The notes under the pieces are model-generated. The model had not been told where the DNA came from and did not search any database. It saw only the letters and a list, made by a program, of their open reading frames with translations. 64,000 bases of DNA from Coccinella septempunctata (lineage: Eukaryota; Arthropoda; Insecta; Coleoptera; Coccinellidae). Made by a program: the position numbers and the translations under genes. Location: the NCBI RefSeq assembly GCF_907165205.1, contig NC_058192.1, positions 17,918,001-17,982,000 of the forward strand, read 5' to 3'. Below, piece after piece: positions 25,001-38,400 of this stretch (positions are counted from its first letter, which is position 1; each line of letters opens with the position of its first letter).

Positions 25001-26690
25001 TAGCGTTCGAATCCGTTCACACATTTTTCCCGTAAATGAAATCTCCAGCAAATATTCGATAAATTTATGCGGCCTTGTGATTTCTTTATTTTCAAGTATA
25101 GATACACTCATAAAAGGTCTCGGTCTCAAATGCTTATCATGTTACCCGATATAATGTTTCAGTTAATCATATATAAATTTTATTGAGTTATAATAATGGT
25201 AACGAAGAAAATCATTTGCTTTGACCTTTTTCATTCATTGTGGCATTACGATGGTTAACTTAATAAATATCAATAATTTAGCAACTCACGACATGAAGAA
25301 GCAAGTCCACCTCAACATAACCCCACATAGAACGTTATAAATCAAAAGTCTGTTTTTCAATCAAAATCGAATATTATTCACATTTATTCCTGACCTGGGA
25401 TAATTTGAGAGTGCACGATGCAGATTATATTGCAAATAGCGAAAATAACCTGCATCTGAACAGGGCCGCATTTACATATTCCTATAATTTTAGTTTTGCA
25501 CAATTTGTCAATTTCGTACTTTTTACTTTCATTTCCCGATAAAACCTTTCATTCAGGTAATTTCATTTACTTATCTCAATTATTATTTATCAACATGAAA
25601 TTCCAACGTGTAGAAGAAATTTGTGAGCATTTTGTGACGGAATGATTCAAACGACACATAATTCTTCTGGAATGTGTAGAAATTGTTCAAATTGTTGTAG
25701 AAATCATAACCAAATCGGACATATATGCAGTTTTGTGTATGTGAAATGGTATTCTCGAACTTATCTAAACTTCTAACAATAAATAAGATTACAAAACAAG
25801 TAGGATTAAACTAACATATGTATGATTTGTATAAACTCTAGTTTTTCGGAAGAGAACTGTTGTACATACCTGAAATAAGATCTCAAATCCACCAAAAATG
25901 GAACACTATTGTAACTTAAGAACTTCTATATAGACTTGCTCAAGAAAAGTACAATTTGAACCGGAATCCTCCCGACCATTCTTGGTTATCGCCAGAGAAC
26001 AGACTGAAGTCTGAACAGAGATGCACAAAATTTCGTTAAAGCCGTAGACACAGTTTATAAATAGAATAACGAAAATTGCAGTAAGAAGCAATAGGTTAGA
26101 ATCGAAAACTAACATGTGTTTTGGACGATACAGCTGATGCAGAGAGATCAAGGTAAACTCGAAAGTTTGGGAAAGGTAAAAGGTACAGTCAAGTGGAATA
26201 ACAGAGTTCCTTGGAGGCACTGACTATTGACATCTCATAAATCGAAAAAGACCTTCCGAGAAATAGGTTCTGAATCAGGCACAACTAAGCGTTACGGGTA
26301 GGTACGACAATAGAAAATTTTATTATTCAGCAATAATACTCTACCTAACGAGAAACTATAATTGAGCACTCAGCTTATTGAAATTTCGTCACTAGAAATA
26401 GAACAGCGTTTTATTATCACAAAACACAAGACTTTGAGATAACGGAAACCCGTCTCATCCGACGGAATTTGAATATCCAGTCTTCAACTACTCCAAAATG
26501 TGGGTTTGTCCCCTGGATCCTATCTATACATTCTGCCCTATTGTCCGAGTAGACTGACTACACGTCATCGACGTCGGTTGTACATTTCATTCATTCTGAA
26601 CATTTACATTTCTTCATACACGGGACCAATTTACGAGGGACAATATAATAGGTTCCCTTTCTCTACTATTCATATTCAATATTCGAAGCA
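22056..26690. other. Gene-poor AT-rich intergenic stretch
   Basis: No conserved protein motif, RNA gene or clear transposon was recognised. The open frames present, for example on the minus strand at 24805-25107 and 25906-26220, have no recognisable domains and look like chance frames. The first few hundred bases may include promoter or 5' untranslated sequence of the minus-strand transporter. Confidence 0.5.
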
Positions 26691-26691
26691 C

Positions 26692-26770
26692 AGGGGCGGC
26701 TCTAAGATTTTCGGCGCCCACGTGTGAAAAACATTTTGTCGCCTCCCCCCACCATTTTTTTTCAAGAAAA
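26692..26770 (+). mobile_element. hAT-like terminal fragment
   Basis: The sequence CAGGGGCGGCTCTAAG followed by TTTTCGGCGCCCACG resembles the 5' terminus of hAT-type elements. No matching opposite end or transposase was found in the following 3 kb. A related start (GGCTCGGATCTAAGGAGG) occurs near 44841. Confidence 0.4.
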
Positions 26771-27363
26771 TTTTTTTCTAATTATCAATTACTTATTCTT
26801 AAGAACATCGAAATCCATTTTTCGGAGACACTTAAAAAAATTCTCTACCTGAAAAAATATAAGCCTTTTTCGAGCCATTTCACAATACAGAATTATAGTA
26901 TCGAAAAAAAATAATTGCAAATATCACTAAAGAACTAAATATGTAAAAAAGAACATTTCTCAGAAGCGACAGGCATTCACTGAGAGTACGAGGAAGATCG
27001 ATAATTAATACAAATTAATCGGCAAGAAGTAATAATGGTTTTGACAGATCAGATTCAATCAGAAATACCAACTTGCTGAAGACTATATGATCAAGTTTGA
27101 AGAAAACTTCCCATGTCCCTCAGATAAGATTTAGGTACCTACAATTGAGATTTTCGAACTATTAATTTTTATTCTAATATCCGTAACCACCCAGCTCCCG
27201 ATCTTGTTCAAAAATTTCCTGAACTACTGTCATTCTAGAAAAATAGCTAGCGAAAATCATATTATTGAAACACTTTTTTCCATTGAAAATTAAAAAATAC
27301 GAGAGGCGCTTGATGGAAAAATAATGAGTACCTTATAATTAATTATAGAAATTATTTTCAATC

Positions 27364-27576
27364 TTAGTTCCTAGTAACGCCGTATGAACCCACCCTAATG
27401 GTGACATTATGCAGAGTTATTAAGAACTAATACCTAAGAAAACGACCGATCTAATTGGCAGATGGCATGCTCGTGTTTGCCATCTGCTATTGGCCCCTTC
27501 CTTAGGTATTGGTTCTTAGTAACTCTGCATAAACTCACCATCGATTAGATTATAGAGTTAGTTAACTCTATAATCT
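27364..27576. mobile_element. Hairpin MITE with an extra arm and adjoining palindrome
   Basis: Positions 27398-27448 and 27492-27542 are inverted copies (TGCAGAGTTATTAAGAACTA against its complement with TACTAAGAACCA). The centre also folds through GGCAGATGGCA and TGCCATCTGC, so nearly all 145 bp can form one stem. A third, diverged arm lies at 27364-27402 in the orientation of the right arm. It is followed at 27547-27576 by a near-perfect palindrome, GATTATAGAGTTA joined to its complement. Confidence 0.6.
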
Positions 27577-29774
27577 TTGCTCACCATTAGAGATTGATCT
27601 ACGGCGCAAGATTTGAGTGTCATCTGACGATCCTCCTAAATTGAACAACAAGAATTTGGGAATAGGCATGGAAAAGCCACGCTAGTTACACGTGGGCTTC
27701 AGTGGGTGCGAAGGCGTCAGTTTTACTGATATGAACTTGATTACATTCCAGATATTTCTCAGATTCGATTAAATGAGTACCAGATATATTGAACTATAGC
27801 CCTATTTATAGTATTATTACCTGCCAGGTTTATATTATCCGAGTAGGTCTTGCTCTGCATTGTTCACAACAAATTCACACTCAATCAGAGAAAATTTTTA
27901 AACACTTCGTGCAAAATGGGTGGGCCAAATTAGACGATAGTTTTGGTGTAATTTAAATCACTGATAACTATCCCGAATTCTATAAAGGTCCAAAAAATTA
28001 TCAGCTGGTTCGTCATCGACAGAAGAAAACTGATCATCTACGATCAAAAAGTGGGAGTACTGAAGTATAGAACTTCAATATCGGACAGCTATGAAACCAC
28101 GAGACAATAAGTAGTGTTAAGATTACAATGAATGTACTACCTATCTTCTTGACACGAATTCGATTAAATTAATCTCATTCCTCCAAGGCAAATATACATT
28201 GGAGCCTTATCTCAAGTTCAAATATAGTGTAAATAGAGATTTTTTTTGTCTCCTGTTAGTCCTGTTTGAATTCTCTTTAACCGCATTCATATGAAGCAAA
28301 ATATTTGGTTTGAGAGCGGAATAATTTAGATATGATGGTGTGATGAACATATTTTTCATTCAGAATATTGTGTTATATTTTCTTCATTAATCAGTTCCGA
28401 AATAATCACAAATCACAAGTGGTATTACTGATTTATGATTCATATACATTTCAGTAGGTACTCATTCCTGCACCGTTTGGCAAAGTGATTCTTTGCGACT
28501 CGAAACGCGTGAGGAAAAAAGGTTGAACGCACACATTTGAAGAAAATAGTTATTTTCCTAACAAGTGCGGAAAGTGTTACTTTCCAGCATGAAACTGCCA
28601 TAGCTCGAACGATGTGAAGAGCTGTTCTTCTAGTTTCGAGACTACTGTAGAATACAGAAAAAACAAATTTATTTCATTTTTTCAATTTTTTAAGCCCATT
28701 GATTCTGGACTAATTTTCTCTCAGTCATTTCTACACTCCACCATATTTTTGAGGAGAATTGATACTAAATTCTTGTTTTTTAAGCGAAAAACAACGTAGG
28801 TCAAAGAAAATCCATGAGATCAAATTTGCTCAAAAACGAATGCGGATTTCAAAAGTAATTTTTATTTTCAGTGAGAGCAGGGGTGTAGTATTTCTCTCCA
28901 AAAATATTCAATGCAAAACTTGCACGGAAACCACTGGTAGAAAAAATGAAAATTTTTGCCCATCACAAAATGAACCTTGATGCATAGAAGACATGTATCA
29001 AATTTTATAAGGATGTCTACAATATTATCCCAGTAATTATGAAAAACTGTTTCTTTTTTAATCGTATCACCCTGTATCTCAAAAGTAAAGAGAAAGAGGA
29101 GAGTTAATCTTTATTGGTTGAGACCATAGAGAGAGACTCTTGTCTCTGGTTGAGACTTTTTAGCACGCATATGGGTTCAAGAAATGTTTTTTCTTAAAAT
29201 ATGAGTCTAAGAATCGCCTCCTTAGATTAGATATTAGTAGCTCTTTGAGGTACACCCTGTAGAATGGTTAGAGTATTCGTATTGTCATTTTGATACGAGG
29301 GTCGAGGGTTGCTCTTTATCATTGAACTCTAAAAGGTCTTTCAGAGTTCAATGCTCTTTATGTATTAAGAACTGGCAACACTGGTATTGCCAGGTGAAAT
29401 CTGCCATTGCCATCCTTAATCATAGGCGTACCAAGGGGGGTTATTGGGGACGTAATTCCCCATTGATTAGAAGAAATGAAAAATTGTAAGTACAATTTCA
29501 AAAAAATCGAAAGATTTTGAAGAGAGTAATATGTTGGAATGGTTGACTGGTGGGAGTAAAACCCCCTCCATGAGTCAGCTTTAGTGTCCTTAAGTTCGGC
29601 TTTTTCATATGAAGAACTTTTTCATAGTTTTTCCATAGTGTGCAAGCCCAGAAAGTTTTGAAATGGGCACAATATTTATCTCGTTCACAATGAGCTAAAA
29701 ATTTTATCTCAGCAAAAAAAATGGAATTCAATCGTAAGAATTTTCGAGCTGTGATTCATCATGACTATCGACTT

Positions 29775-29804
29775 AAAGATTATTGAGTTAACTCGCTTAT
29801 CTTT
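29775..29804. repeat. Short palindrome of the AAAGATTATTGAGTTAA type
   Basis: AAAGATTATTGAGTTAAC pairs imperfectly with the following CGCTTATCTTT. It is the third member of the small palindrome family also seen at 1334-1375 and 27547-27576. Confidence 0.35.
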
Positions 29805-29904
29805 GTTTCGACCTAGTCGGTCTCAAGAATAGAGAATAGTGCATCAATCAACTTATATTTCAATGATAACGATGAAGCACCAGTCAAAACCATTAACCAT
29901 GCAT

Positions 29905-30056
29905 ATATCGCCAGTAGACTGAATTCAAATTCAAACATTGCCGTACAGGGTGGGTAAAATTCGTTGTCTACTGAGAGGATATATCGCCAGTAGACTGAAT
30001 TCAAATTCAAACATTGCCGTACAGGGTGGGCAAAATTCGTTGTCTACTGAGAGGAT
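29905..30056. repeat. Exact-period tandem duplication, 2 x 76 bp
   Basis: The 76-bp block 29905-29980 is repeated at 29981-30056 with essentially a single base change (GGGTGGGT versus GGGTGGGC). The second copy carries the left terminus of the adjacent palindromic element, so the duplication includes host flank plus element end. Near identity implies it is recent. Confidence 0.9.
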
Positions 30057-30529
30057 CTCGAGAACTATAGCAGCAAACAAAGAATGGTGAGAACCCCAGC
30101 GTCCTACGATACTTCGTTTTTGAGTTTAACAATTTCGTAAAGTTCTCATAACTTTTTTGTCTCTGAAGTTACGAATCCGAAACTTGAACATTCTACAGGC
30201 ACTTTTTCACGTAGAATCCACTGATGAGCTCAAAATATTTTTTTTATTATTATTTAAATCTTTTATCAGTAGATACTACGTATGGAAGTGCCTAAGAAGG
30301 TTCAAGTTTCAGATCTGTAACTTCAAAGACAAAAAAGTTATGAGAATTTTTCGGAATCGTCAAAATCTCAATTTTTGTTTATAACTCGAAATCTGAAAAT
30401 GATAGGCCGATTATGTTTTCAGATTTGGATTAGTCATGAAAAAAGAGCTCGAGAATGTGTCATCCGTTTTTTTTTAGCTGCTAGAGTTCTCGAGATCCCC
30501 TCAGTAGACAACGAATTTTGCCCACCCTG
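30022..30529. mobile_element. Near-complete palindromic MITE, TA-flanked
   Basis: The element begins CAGGGTGGGCAAAATTCGTT and ends in its complement, with TA on both sides. The arms continue inward as TGTCTACTGAGAGGATCTCG and its diverged complement. They then continue through a stretch containing CATAACTTTTTTGTCT on one side and AGACAAAAAAGTTATGAG-like sequence on the other. Almost the full 508 bp is therefore one large imperfect inverted repeat. No coding potential is evident. It abuts the mariner remnant that follows. Confidence 0.8.
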
Positions 30530-30535
30530 TACAGA

Positions 30536-30850
30536 CTGACTAGTTAGAAGATCGCCCAAAATCGGCAATTGTTTCAAATAAAAACTGTACTGTGCGAAAA
30601 CTCATGGAAGATCGTTTTATGACATGTCGTGAAATCGGAGCATGTTTTTACCAATTATTAGTATGAGCAGCATTTATGAGATTTGGCACTACACTAACAT
30701 TTGGGTGTTGGATTGGACAGATGCCCAAAAAAGACTCGATTGGTGCAGTAAAACTCGTACAAAATGCAATTGTGGTGCCTTCAAAGCAATATATACGGAA
30801 TCCTGAGGTGACTGGTCGTGGCAGAGACAAACTCTGTCTCTGGTCGTGGA
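30536..30850 (+). pseudogene. Degraded mariner transposase fragment
   Basis: Read across frames, the plus strand gives RFMTCREIGA, then SMSSIYEIWH, then WTDAQKRLDWC and FKAIYT. These match in order the N-terminal DNA-binding and linker part of insect mariner transposases, whose usual pattern is 'DR..TYREIE...GISMSSIY.ILH' then 'LT.AQK.RRVDWC'. At least two frameshifts and a stop are needed to follow the series, so it is inactive. It differs from the mariner at 20.2-21.5 kb and belongs to a different lineage. Confidence 0.6.
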
Positions 30851-30879
30851 TTTATCTACACTGCTCAAAAATTTAAGTG

Positions 30880-32080
30880 GATATTCGACAGAAAACTTAC
30901 TTTTTAAAATGAATCAAATTTTCAGTATTGATGTACCTATGTACAGGATGTCCCAAATTCGATACTCACTGCATGAGAGCATCTCGAGAATTTATCCCCC
31001 AACTCCTCAATTATATGATACAAGAAAAAAAACGAGAATTTTCCTATAAAATAGTAAATACAGAACATATGAGGTTCTGTTCGTTACTTATTTCTCTCTG
31101 TATGCATACTTACTTTAACGGTCAAGAGCAACCATTCAATTTTTTTGGAATTATCGGTCCCCCATATCTGTAATGAATATAGGATAGTTATATACAATAG
31201 ATCTAATAATACCTAATCCAAGGTCTTAACACTTCTCATTGTAATTCAAAATTTTTCGATACTTCACTTTCATCAGAAGTTGAGATAAACTGCAAAACTG
31301 CATCTTTATCTTATTCTCTCAGGCCGTTATACGAAAATGGACATTTACAAATGTTGCTCTCGTTCGAACGAAAATCGAACAATCACTAGTAGGTATTCGA
31401 AAAATATGAATTATTCAAAATACATAATTACCTACCGGCTCAAAACCTGCTCAGGCAAATCTTACTACTGATGGTAATTAGATTGTTTGGTAGGAATAAC
31501 TTCATAAGTAAAGATATATATGTACTATAGGATGACTTGTAATTTGCATTTCACGTTGTTGCAGTGACGATTATTACGTTTATTAGCAGCAAATAACCTT
31601 CGTTCTGCGATATGCCGTATATTATTTTTTGGCAAAGGAAGTCATGACTCTTATTATATTTTTAGAGTAGAATTGGTGTTTGATCAATATTCTGTTTGAA
31701 TTCCTGAAGAGTTACGAACAAAGAATACAACTGATGCATTAACATAATTGCAAAACTATGGAGGTACTTCATGCATTGCTGAACAAATTAAAAACATGAA
31801 ACCATCAATTTTTTTGGGAAAAAGCAAAATTGTATACACATAGCATGCTTCAACTTGTATTACTGGTTGCATACATATTATGCTCACTTTTCAATTATTC
31901 ATAAAACCCTCAAAACTTATGCGATTTCACCACAAATTCCTATAAAGAATATAATAGAATTGAGATAATTTCACTCTTCAGTAAAAGAATAATCTATCTG
32001 AGAAGAATAGATTGATGCTGAGGAAAACGTGGAAATGGAAAACTGATCTCGCGCAAGCATCTTACCTGCCAAATGCGCAC
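30880..32080. other. Intergenic stretch upstream of UGGT
   Basis: No gene is recognised. A single CAGGATGTCCC-type terminus near 30948 hints at one end of another small element, but no partner was found. Confidence 0.4.
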
Positions 32081-32085
32081 TAACC

Positions 32086-32104
32086 GGTGGCGTCAGCCTA
32101 TTGG
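32086..32104 (-). promoter_or_regulatory. ER-stress-response-element-like motif upstream of UGGT
   Basis: On the minus strand the sequence is CCAAT, nine bases, then CCACC. The consensus ERSE bound by NF-Y plus ATF6/XBP1 is CCAAT-N9-CCACG, so spacing is exact and only the last base differs. The spacer contains TGACG, a bZIP half site. It lies about 304 bp before the UGGT start codon, in the only GC-richer patch of the upstream region. ER chaperone genes are known targets of such elements; function here is inferred. Confidence 0.45.
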
Positions 32105-32407
32105 TTATCTTGACAATTTTCCAGTTGGAATATTGACATGAGCAGGTAGTGGTTTTCGTGTTTTCGGTTTATTGTTGTAGCGGAAGGCAATTTTCATGAA
32201 AATGGAATGATTTTTCCGTACTCCATTGTGATATTTTAGACTAGCAATATATGTCCCAATATTCAGATGTAAATAGTATCTCATCGATGTGAATTCAATT
32301 AATAACAGTTCGAAAAATTAAATCTCTGGCTGTTGATAACCTTAGGTTAATTTAAGGTGATGCACTGGATTTTTGTGTTTCATTAAATAAACGAATTTTT
32401 TTTCAGT

Positions 32408-35400
32408 ATGAGAAACCTTGGAATTTATTTCGTTTTGTGCGTTTTATTTGTTTCCACTATTAACGCAAAAAATAAAAAATCAAAATCAGTTACCACTCTA
32501 TTGGAAGCTAAATGGGAAGCTACACCTTTATTATTGGAGGTTGCAGAATATTTAGCTGACGAAAATGTAGATTTTTACTGGAATTTTATAGATTCTATAT
32601 GCAAATTGAACCCTCCGCTAAATGAAAGGGGTAAGAATATTGAATGAAAACATACACACATAGCTCTATAAGTGGAGAAAATGTTTTAGAAAACGACAAA
32701 GCTAAATACGATGCTGTGATAGAGATAGCTGGCAAGACAATCACACCAGCTGAACTAGAAGTACTAAAATTAGGCCTTTCACTTCATATATATTCGCCTA
32801 AAATTCAAATGTTTAATCAGATTGCCTCAGAGAGAAATTTACCAGTGTGCTCTATAGTAGTTGATATTAATGGCCATTTGATATGTTCGTTAGAGGAATT
32901 AAAAAGTTATTTCAAAAAAGTGAGATTTAATTTTTTTTCTTGTATTGGTTGTAATAACATATTCATTCTAGAGTCCATTGCAAGTAAAAGACAAACCAGA
33001 AATATTCAATGTGGATACACATTTTCCTGGTTCCCAAAATCGAAGCAATATAGCAATTTTATATGGTGAATTAGGATCTAGTGAATTTGCACAATTCCAT
33101 AGTATTTTGTCCAAGAAAGCTGAAGAAGGTTTTATCGATTATATTATAAGACATTTGGTGAAGGTAAGCTTGAGTATAAATTTTTGTAATTCATTATATG
33201 ATCCATTACCTGTTAATCCTTTATTGACCTCAGTAAAGCCATGTACTAGTTAAATAACTTTACTATAATATTCTTCAGCATGAGAATGGAAGAAAACTAA
33301 GACTTTCTGGCTATGGTGTAGAGCTACAAATGAAATCAACAGAATACAAAGCTCAAGACGATGCTGAAATTCATGATAGCCAGTTGGAAGAATCTGGGCA
33401 AGAGGAGGAAGAGTCAGAAATTGAAGGATTTGACTTCTCAAAATTGAAGTAAGTATTTGTTTTTCTACAACTAATGAATTTCAGTTCTTATAAGCTATCT
33501 TGTGACCCTCCTTAATAATCAACAATATGGGAATAGAATTTGATTATACTCAAACTTATTTTAGGACCTTGTTTCCTGACAAAGTCAACGAGTTGAATAA
33601 ATTCAAGCAACATTTAGAAGAATCTTCAAATGAGATGGCTCCATTAAAAGTTTGGCAATTTCAAGAACTTAGTCTTCAGGCTGCTGAACGTATTATGAAT
33701 GCTCCTAAAGAAGAATCGTTAAATGTTCTCACTTATGTTGCTCAAAATTTCCCTATGCTGGTGAGTTGCAGGCTCATATAAGAGGTGTATTTAGTTGGAA
33801 ATCCTAATTTTGATTTATTTCTGCAGGCTAAGAGTTTGGTTAAGACTACAGTGAACTCAAAACTGAAAAAAGAGGTGAAGAAAAATCAGGAAATATTTGC
33901 TCTTACTCTCAATCTTCAACCCCAGGATACAGCTCTATTTATCAATGGCATGTTTTTCGATGTTGATGTCATGGATGTTTATGGAATCTTAGATATCATC
34001 AGACAAGAACTTCGTACCATGGAAGGCCTAAATAAGATTGGTGTTAGTGCCAAACAATTGAGTTCTCTGTTAGCATTAGATTTCACTGAAGCTGGTAGTA
34101 CACAGGAGTTTGCAATAGACATTAGGGACAGCGCTATTCTCTGGGTCAATAATATTGAAACCGATCCAAAATATAACCGATGGTCATCGAGCTTGATGGA
34201 TCTACTGAGACCCTCATTTCCTGGTATGATGAGACAGGTCAAGAAAAACCTATTTAACTTGGTAAGTCAAAGTCAATTTTGTTTTAAAGCTAAAAAGGAT
34301 GAATTTTAGTTTATTCCAAACTACATGAAGTAGGTACTCTAATGAATTGTCAAAATCCTTCATTAATATTGGTTACCCTAAGGCAGCCACACTCCGTTTC
34401 TAAGTAACGCTCTGACTACCCTACTGTAACCAACAGCAACGATTTTGATGATTCGTTAAAGAAGTGAGGTTATGAAGAATTTTGTTTTCAGGTTTTGATA
34501 ATTGATCCAACTGATACCAAGACCAGAGGGGTTGTGAAACTCATTGAATCATTTGTGGTACACACAGCTCCTCTCAGAGTAGGTCTAGTATTCAAGGTTG
34601 ATCCTTCTAGTAGTCTGACAGGTTTGGATGATGCCGGGGTAGCCATGCAATGTGCCTTTAATTATGTGTCTCAGATGAAAACACCTCAAAATGCGGTCTC
34701 TTTTTTGAAAAATGTAAGTGTAGAAAATATGGAAAACCAAAGCAATAAACTACATGTGAAAAAATTAAGTCAAGGTTACAAATTATGGTGTTTTCAGGTA
34801 ATGGTTGCTGCTGGTGAAAAAAAGGTTACTGTTGACAATGTAAAGGCTCAACTTAAGAAGGAATATGAGGCAGATATCGACGAAGTCTTGGGTTCCTATT
34901 CTGATTATGATTTTGGACGACAATTATCATATGACTTTATTCAGCGTTTGGGTAGAAGTGATTTTCCACAAGCACTCATAAATGGTATCCCTCTTCCAGC
35001 TAATCAAGTGAATGTAGATGATTTCGAAGAAGCAGTGCTCAGTGAAGTTATGACTCAGACTCAGACACTACAAAGAGCCATTTATCGCGGGAAATTATCA
35101 GATGTCGATGATGTGGTTGATCACATGATGAATCAACCTAATGTTATGCCTAGGTAATAATTTTTATGTTGTGATTTACAAATGATGGCAATGAACTATT
35201 TGGGTAACAGAACCTATATTACTGTAATTTTTTGTTATTAAGGTTGACAGAACGTGTCTTGAACAAGGAAAAATCTACAAATCTGGACATGCTCGGAACA
35301 CCATCAAGTATAACAGATGTAAAGAACCTAATCAAGTTGAGTCCTAGGGACATGACAGCCACTGCTTTGGAAAATGTGAAGTATTTCACAGTATCCAAGA

Positions 35401-38400
35401 AAGGACGAAAATTCCATACATTCACATATTGGATTGTAGGAGATTTAAGTGGAAAAGAATCTAGAGAAATTTTAGTAGCTGCTCTTGAACATGCTGTAAG
35501 TTTTTTCGTTTTAGTCCTGTCATTTCTCAAGAATGTTGCTCAGGTTATGTTTGTGATGAGTAAATTATCTTTACTCAACTCTCCTTATTTCTAGCTTACC
35601 CTACCTTACTCTACCTCACCCCCACTCTACCCTACTCTCTACTTTACCCTCATCTCCACCATACACTATACTGCCCCACCTTACCCTACCCACTTTAGTA
35701 GATACCTGGTGCATTGGCTTAGTGAAAATCAGATATCTCAGTTTCTAGTATTTTATTTATATCCTTACAGAAAACGGAATCTGACATAAGGGTGACTTTT
35801 ATGCCGAATGTTGAGGGATCCAATAAGAACTCCTTGAATAAAGTCATTATTTCAGCACTGGAAACTCTGCCAGCAGATAAGGCACTAGTTTTTGCATTAA
35901 ATCTTTTGAAAAATCAAGATGAATGTAATAAAATACAAAAAGGGGATTTGTCTACCTTACCTGTAAGTATTCACACTTTAGGTTAAATATAAAATCGTTA
36001 ATAATAAATTTTTCAGGCCGAAGTGAAATCAAAAGTAGAAAGTCAAGAATTGAACTTGAAAATGTTGAGGGTCTATTGTCAAAGGGTTTTGGGTTTAGGT
36101 GTTGGGCAGCGAGCAATTGTAGCTAATGGAAGGATACTAGGTCCGTTAGATGATGATGAGGCATTTGTTGAAGAGGACTTTGGCCTCTTTGAGAGGTACA
36201 GTTCGGTTCAATATCTTGATAAAATTGTTGAATCTTTATCTAAAGAAACTGATGATGCTCAAGGTATTATCCGATTTCTCATCTTTTTATTTAATTTCAA
36301 TTCTTGAATTCTTCCAGATATAACAAGTGATTCGTTACTCAAAATTATTTCTCTATTGATATCGAAACCTCAATCTAAATCTAGATTTGAGGTTAAAGGA
36401 GAAACAGAGACACACTCAGTTGTCAAAATTCCTGCAAGACATGCAGATAGTGTTGCTTTCGAATTGACGGCTATAGTAGATCCAGTTTCTCGAGGTGCTC
36501 AGAAGTTGGGGCCCATTCTGCAAGTTCTTCATGAAGTTTTGAATTGCAACATAAGAATTTTCTTGAACAGTGTTGAAAAGAATAGTGATATGCCTCTGAA
36601 AAGGTGAGTTTCCGAAAATTCTATTTATCGTGCTAAATTTATATTCAAAGCGCACCCTGTATATATAAAATTCCTGATCTCAAAGACGTTTCCAAGACCC
36701 AGTACATTCATTATGAAAATCAATTACTCTGTATAAAATCCAGTGGGTTCTCAAATAATAATAAAAAATAATAATATAAATAAATAAGTCAAAATGTTAC
36801 GATGTTTTCACCAAATTGAATAATATTTTCGTCAAAACTCATATTATAACACCAAAAATCATCTCTATTTCTAGATGTTAACTGACAGGTATTATCTCTA
36901 GTTTGTTTAGTTATACAAATTCACACCAGGTGGCTCACCTTAGGAAAATCTCCCAAATAATCGATTTTCCATAGGATGTGGCTGCATCGCGTTTTTTCTT
37001 TTGCGAAAAGAATATTTGCTTTTTTATAACCTGAAATGAAATTCAAATAATCCCCACACCTGGCGATCCAAAAATTTCTAAAAAGGGACCCTATACTTCG
37101 GTAAATCTCAAAAAACAAAATCGATACGCTTCGTCTAAATAATCCAAACTTTTTCTTATTCCAATATAAAATCATGCCATCCTTATTTGATTATTTTCAG
37201 TTTTTACCGTTTTGTTCTCGAAAAAGAGATTCAGTTCTCTGAAAACGGAAAACAACTCCCCGGTCCAATAGCGAAATTTGCAAACATGCCAACATCACCA
37301 CTACTCACCCAGAACTACCATGTACCTGAAAACTGGCTTGTGGAAGTAGTCAGATCTGTCTACGATTTGGACAACATCAGATTAGAGAATGTTGACAGTA
37401 ATGTACATAGGTGAATATGAAAACTAATAGGTTGGAAAACTACTATAATTCTGAATTATTTCAGTGAATATGAACTTGAGTACTTGCTCTTGGAAGGTCA
37501 CTGTTTCGATGTCACATCTGGAAGTCCCCCCAGAGGTCTTCAAATTACTCTTGGTACTGAAAGCCATCCAGTAATTGTCGATACAATTGTTATGGCTAAT
37601 CTTGGTTATTTTCAACTTAAAGCCAACCCTGGTGCTTGGCTTTTGAGGCTAAGGCAGGGTAGAAGCTCCGAAATTTATGACATTGTCAGGTAAACACTCA
37701 GGTTGTTGTTTCCCATTGGTGCTTCATTTCTTCATTTTCAGTCACGATGGAACAGATACTCCGGCTAATTCCACTGATATCAAAGTTCTGATTAGTTCTC
37801 TGAGATCTCATATTGTTAGATTAAAAGTGCAAAAGAAACCTGACAAGTTTAACATGGACTTGTTATCTGAAGATGATTCGCCAACTGGAATTTGGAACTC
37901 AATTGCAAGGTGAGTTGAAAATTACTACATAAAAGTTAATTTTATCGATAAATGTCTCATCCTGATCTTAGTTCCTTTGGTGGCAATGAAGATGAACCAG
38001 AAGAGAAACTAAATATATTCTCTTTAGCCTCTGGACATTTGTACGAAAGGTTTTTAAGAATTATGATGTTATCAGTACTTAAAAACACCAAAACACCAGT
38101 GAAGTTTTGGTTCCTGAAAAACTATCTATCTCCACAAATAAAGGTAAGGAGGTGTGCTTCTAGTGGTCTGCTTGGTGTAAATATGGTGAAAATTCAATTG
38201 ATATTTCTCCTTAGGATTTCTTGCCTTACATGGCTAAAGAATATGGATTTGAGTATGAACTAGTTCAATACAAATGGCCTAGATGGTTGCATCAGCAAAC
38301 TGAAAAACAAAGAACAATTTGGGGATACAAAATATTGTTCTTGGATGTACTCTTCCCGCTAGATGTCAAAAAAATCATTTTTGTAGATGCAGATCAGGTT

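Noticed and set aside
34714..34797. Coding extension of UGGT exon 7, since the stretch is open and in frame.
   Set aside because: It has a canonical GTAAGT donor and TTTTCAG acceptor, and the related proteins are continuous without these 28 residues.
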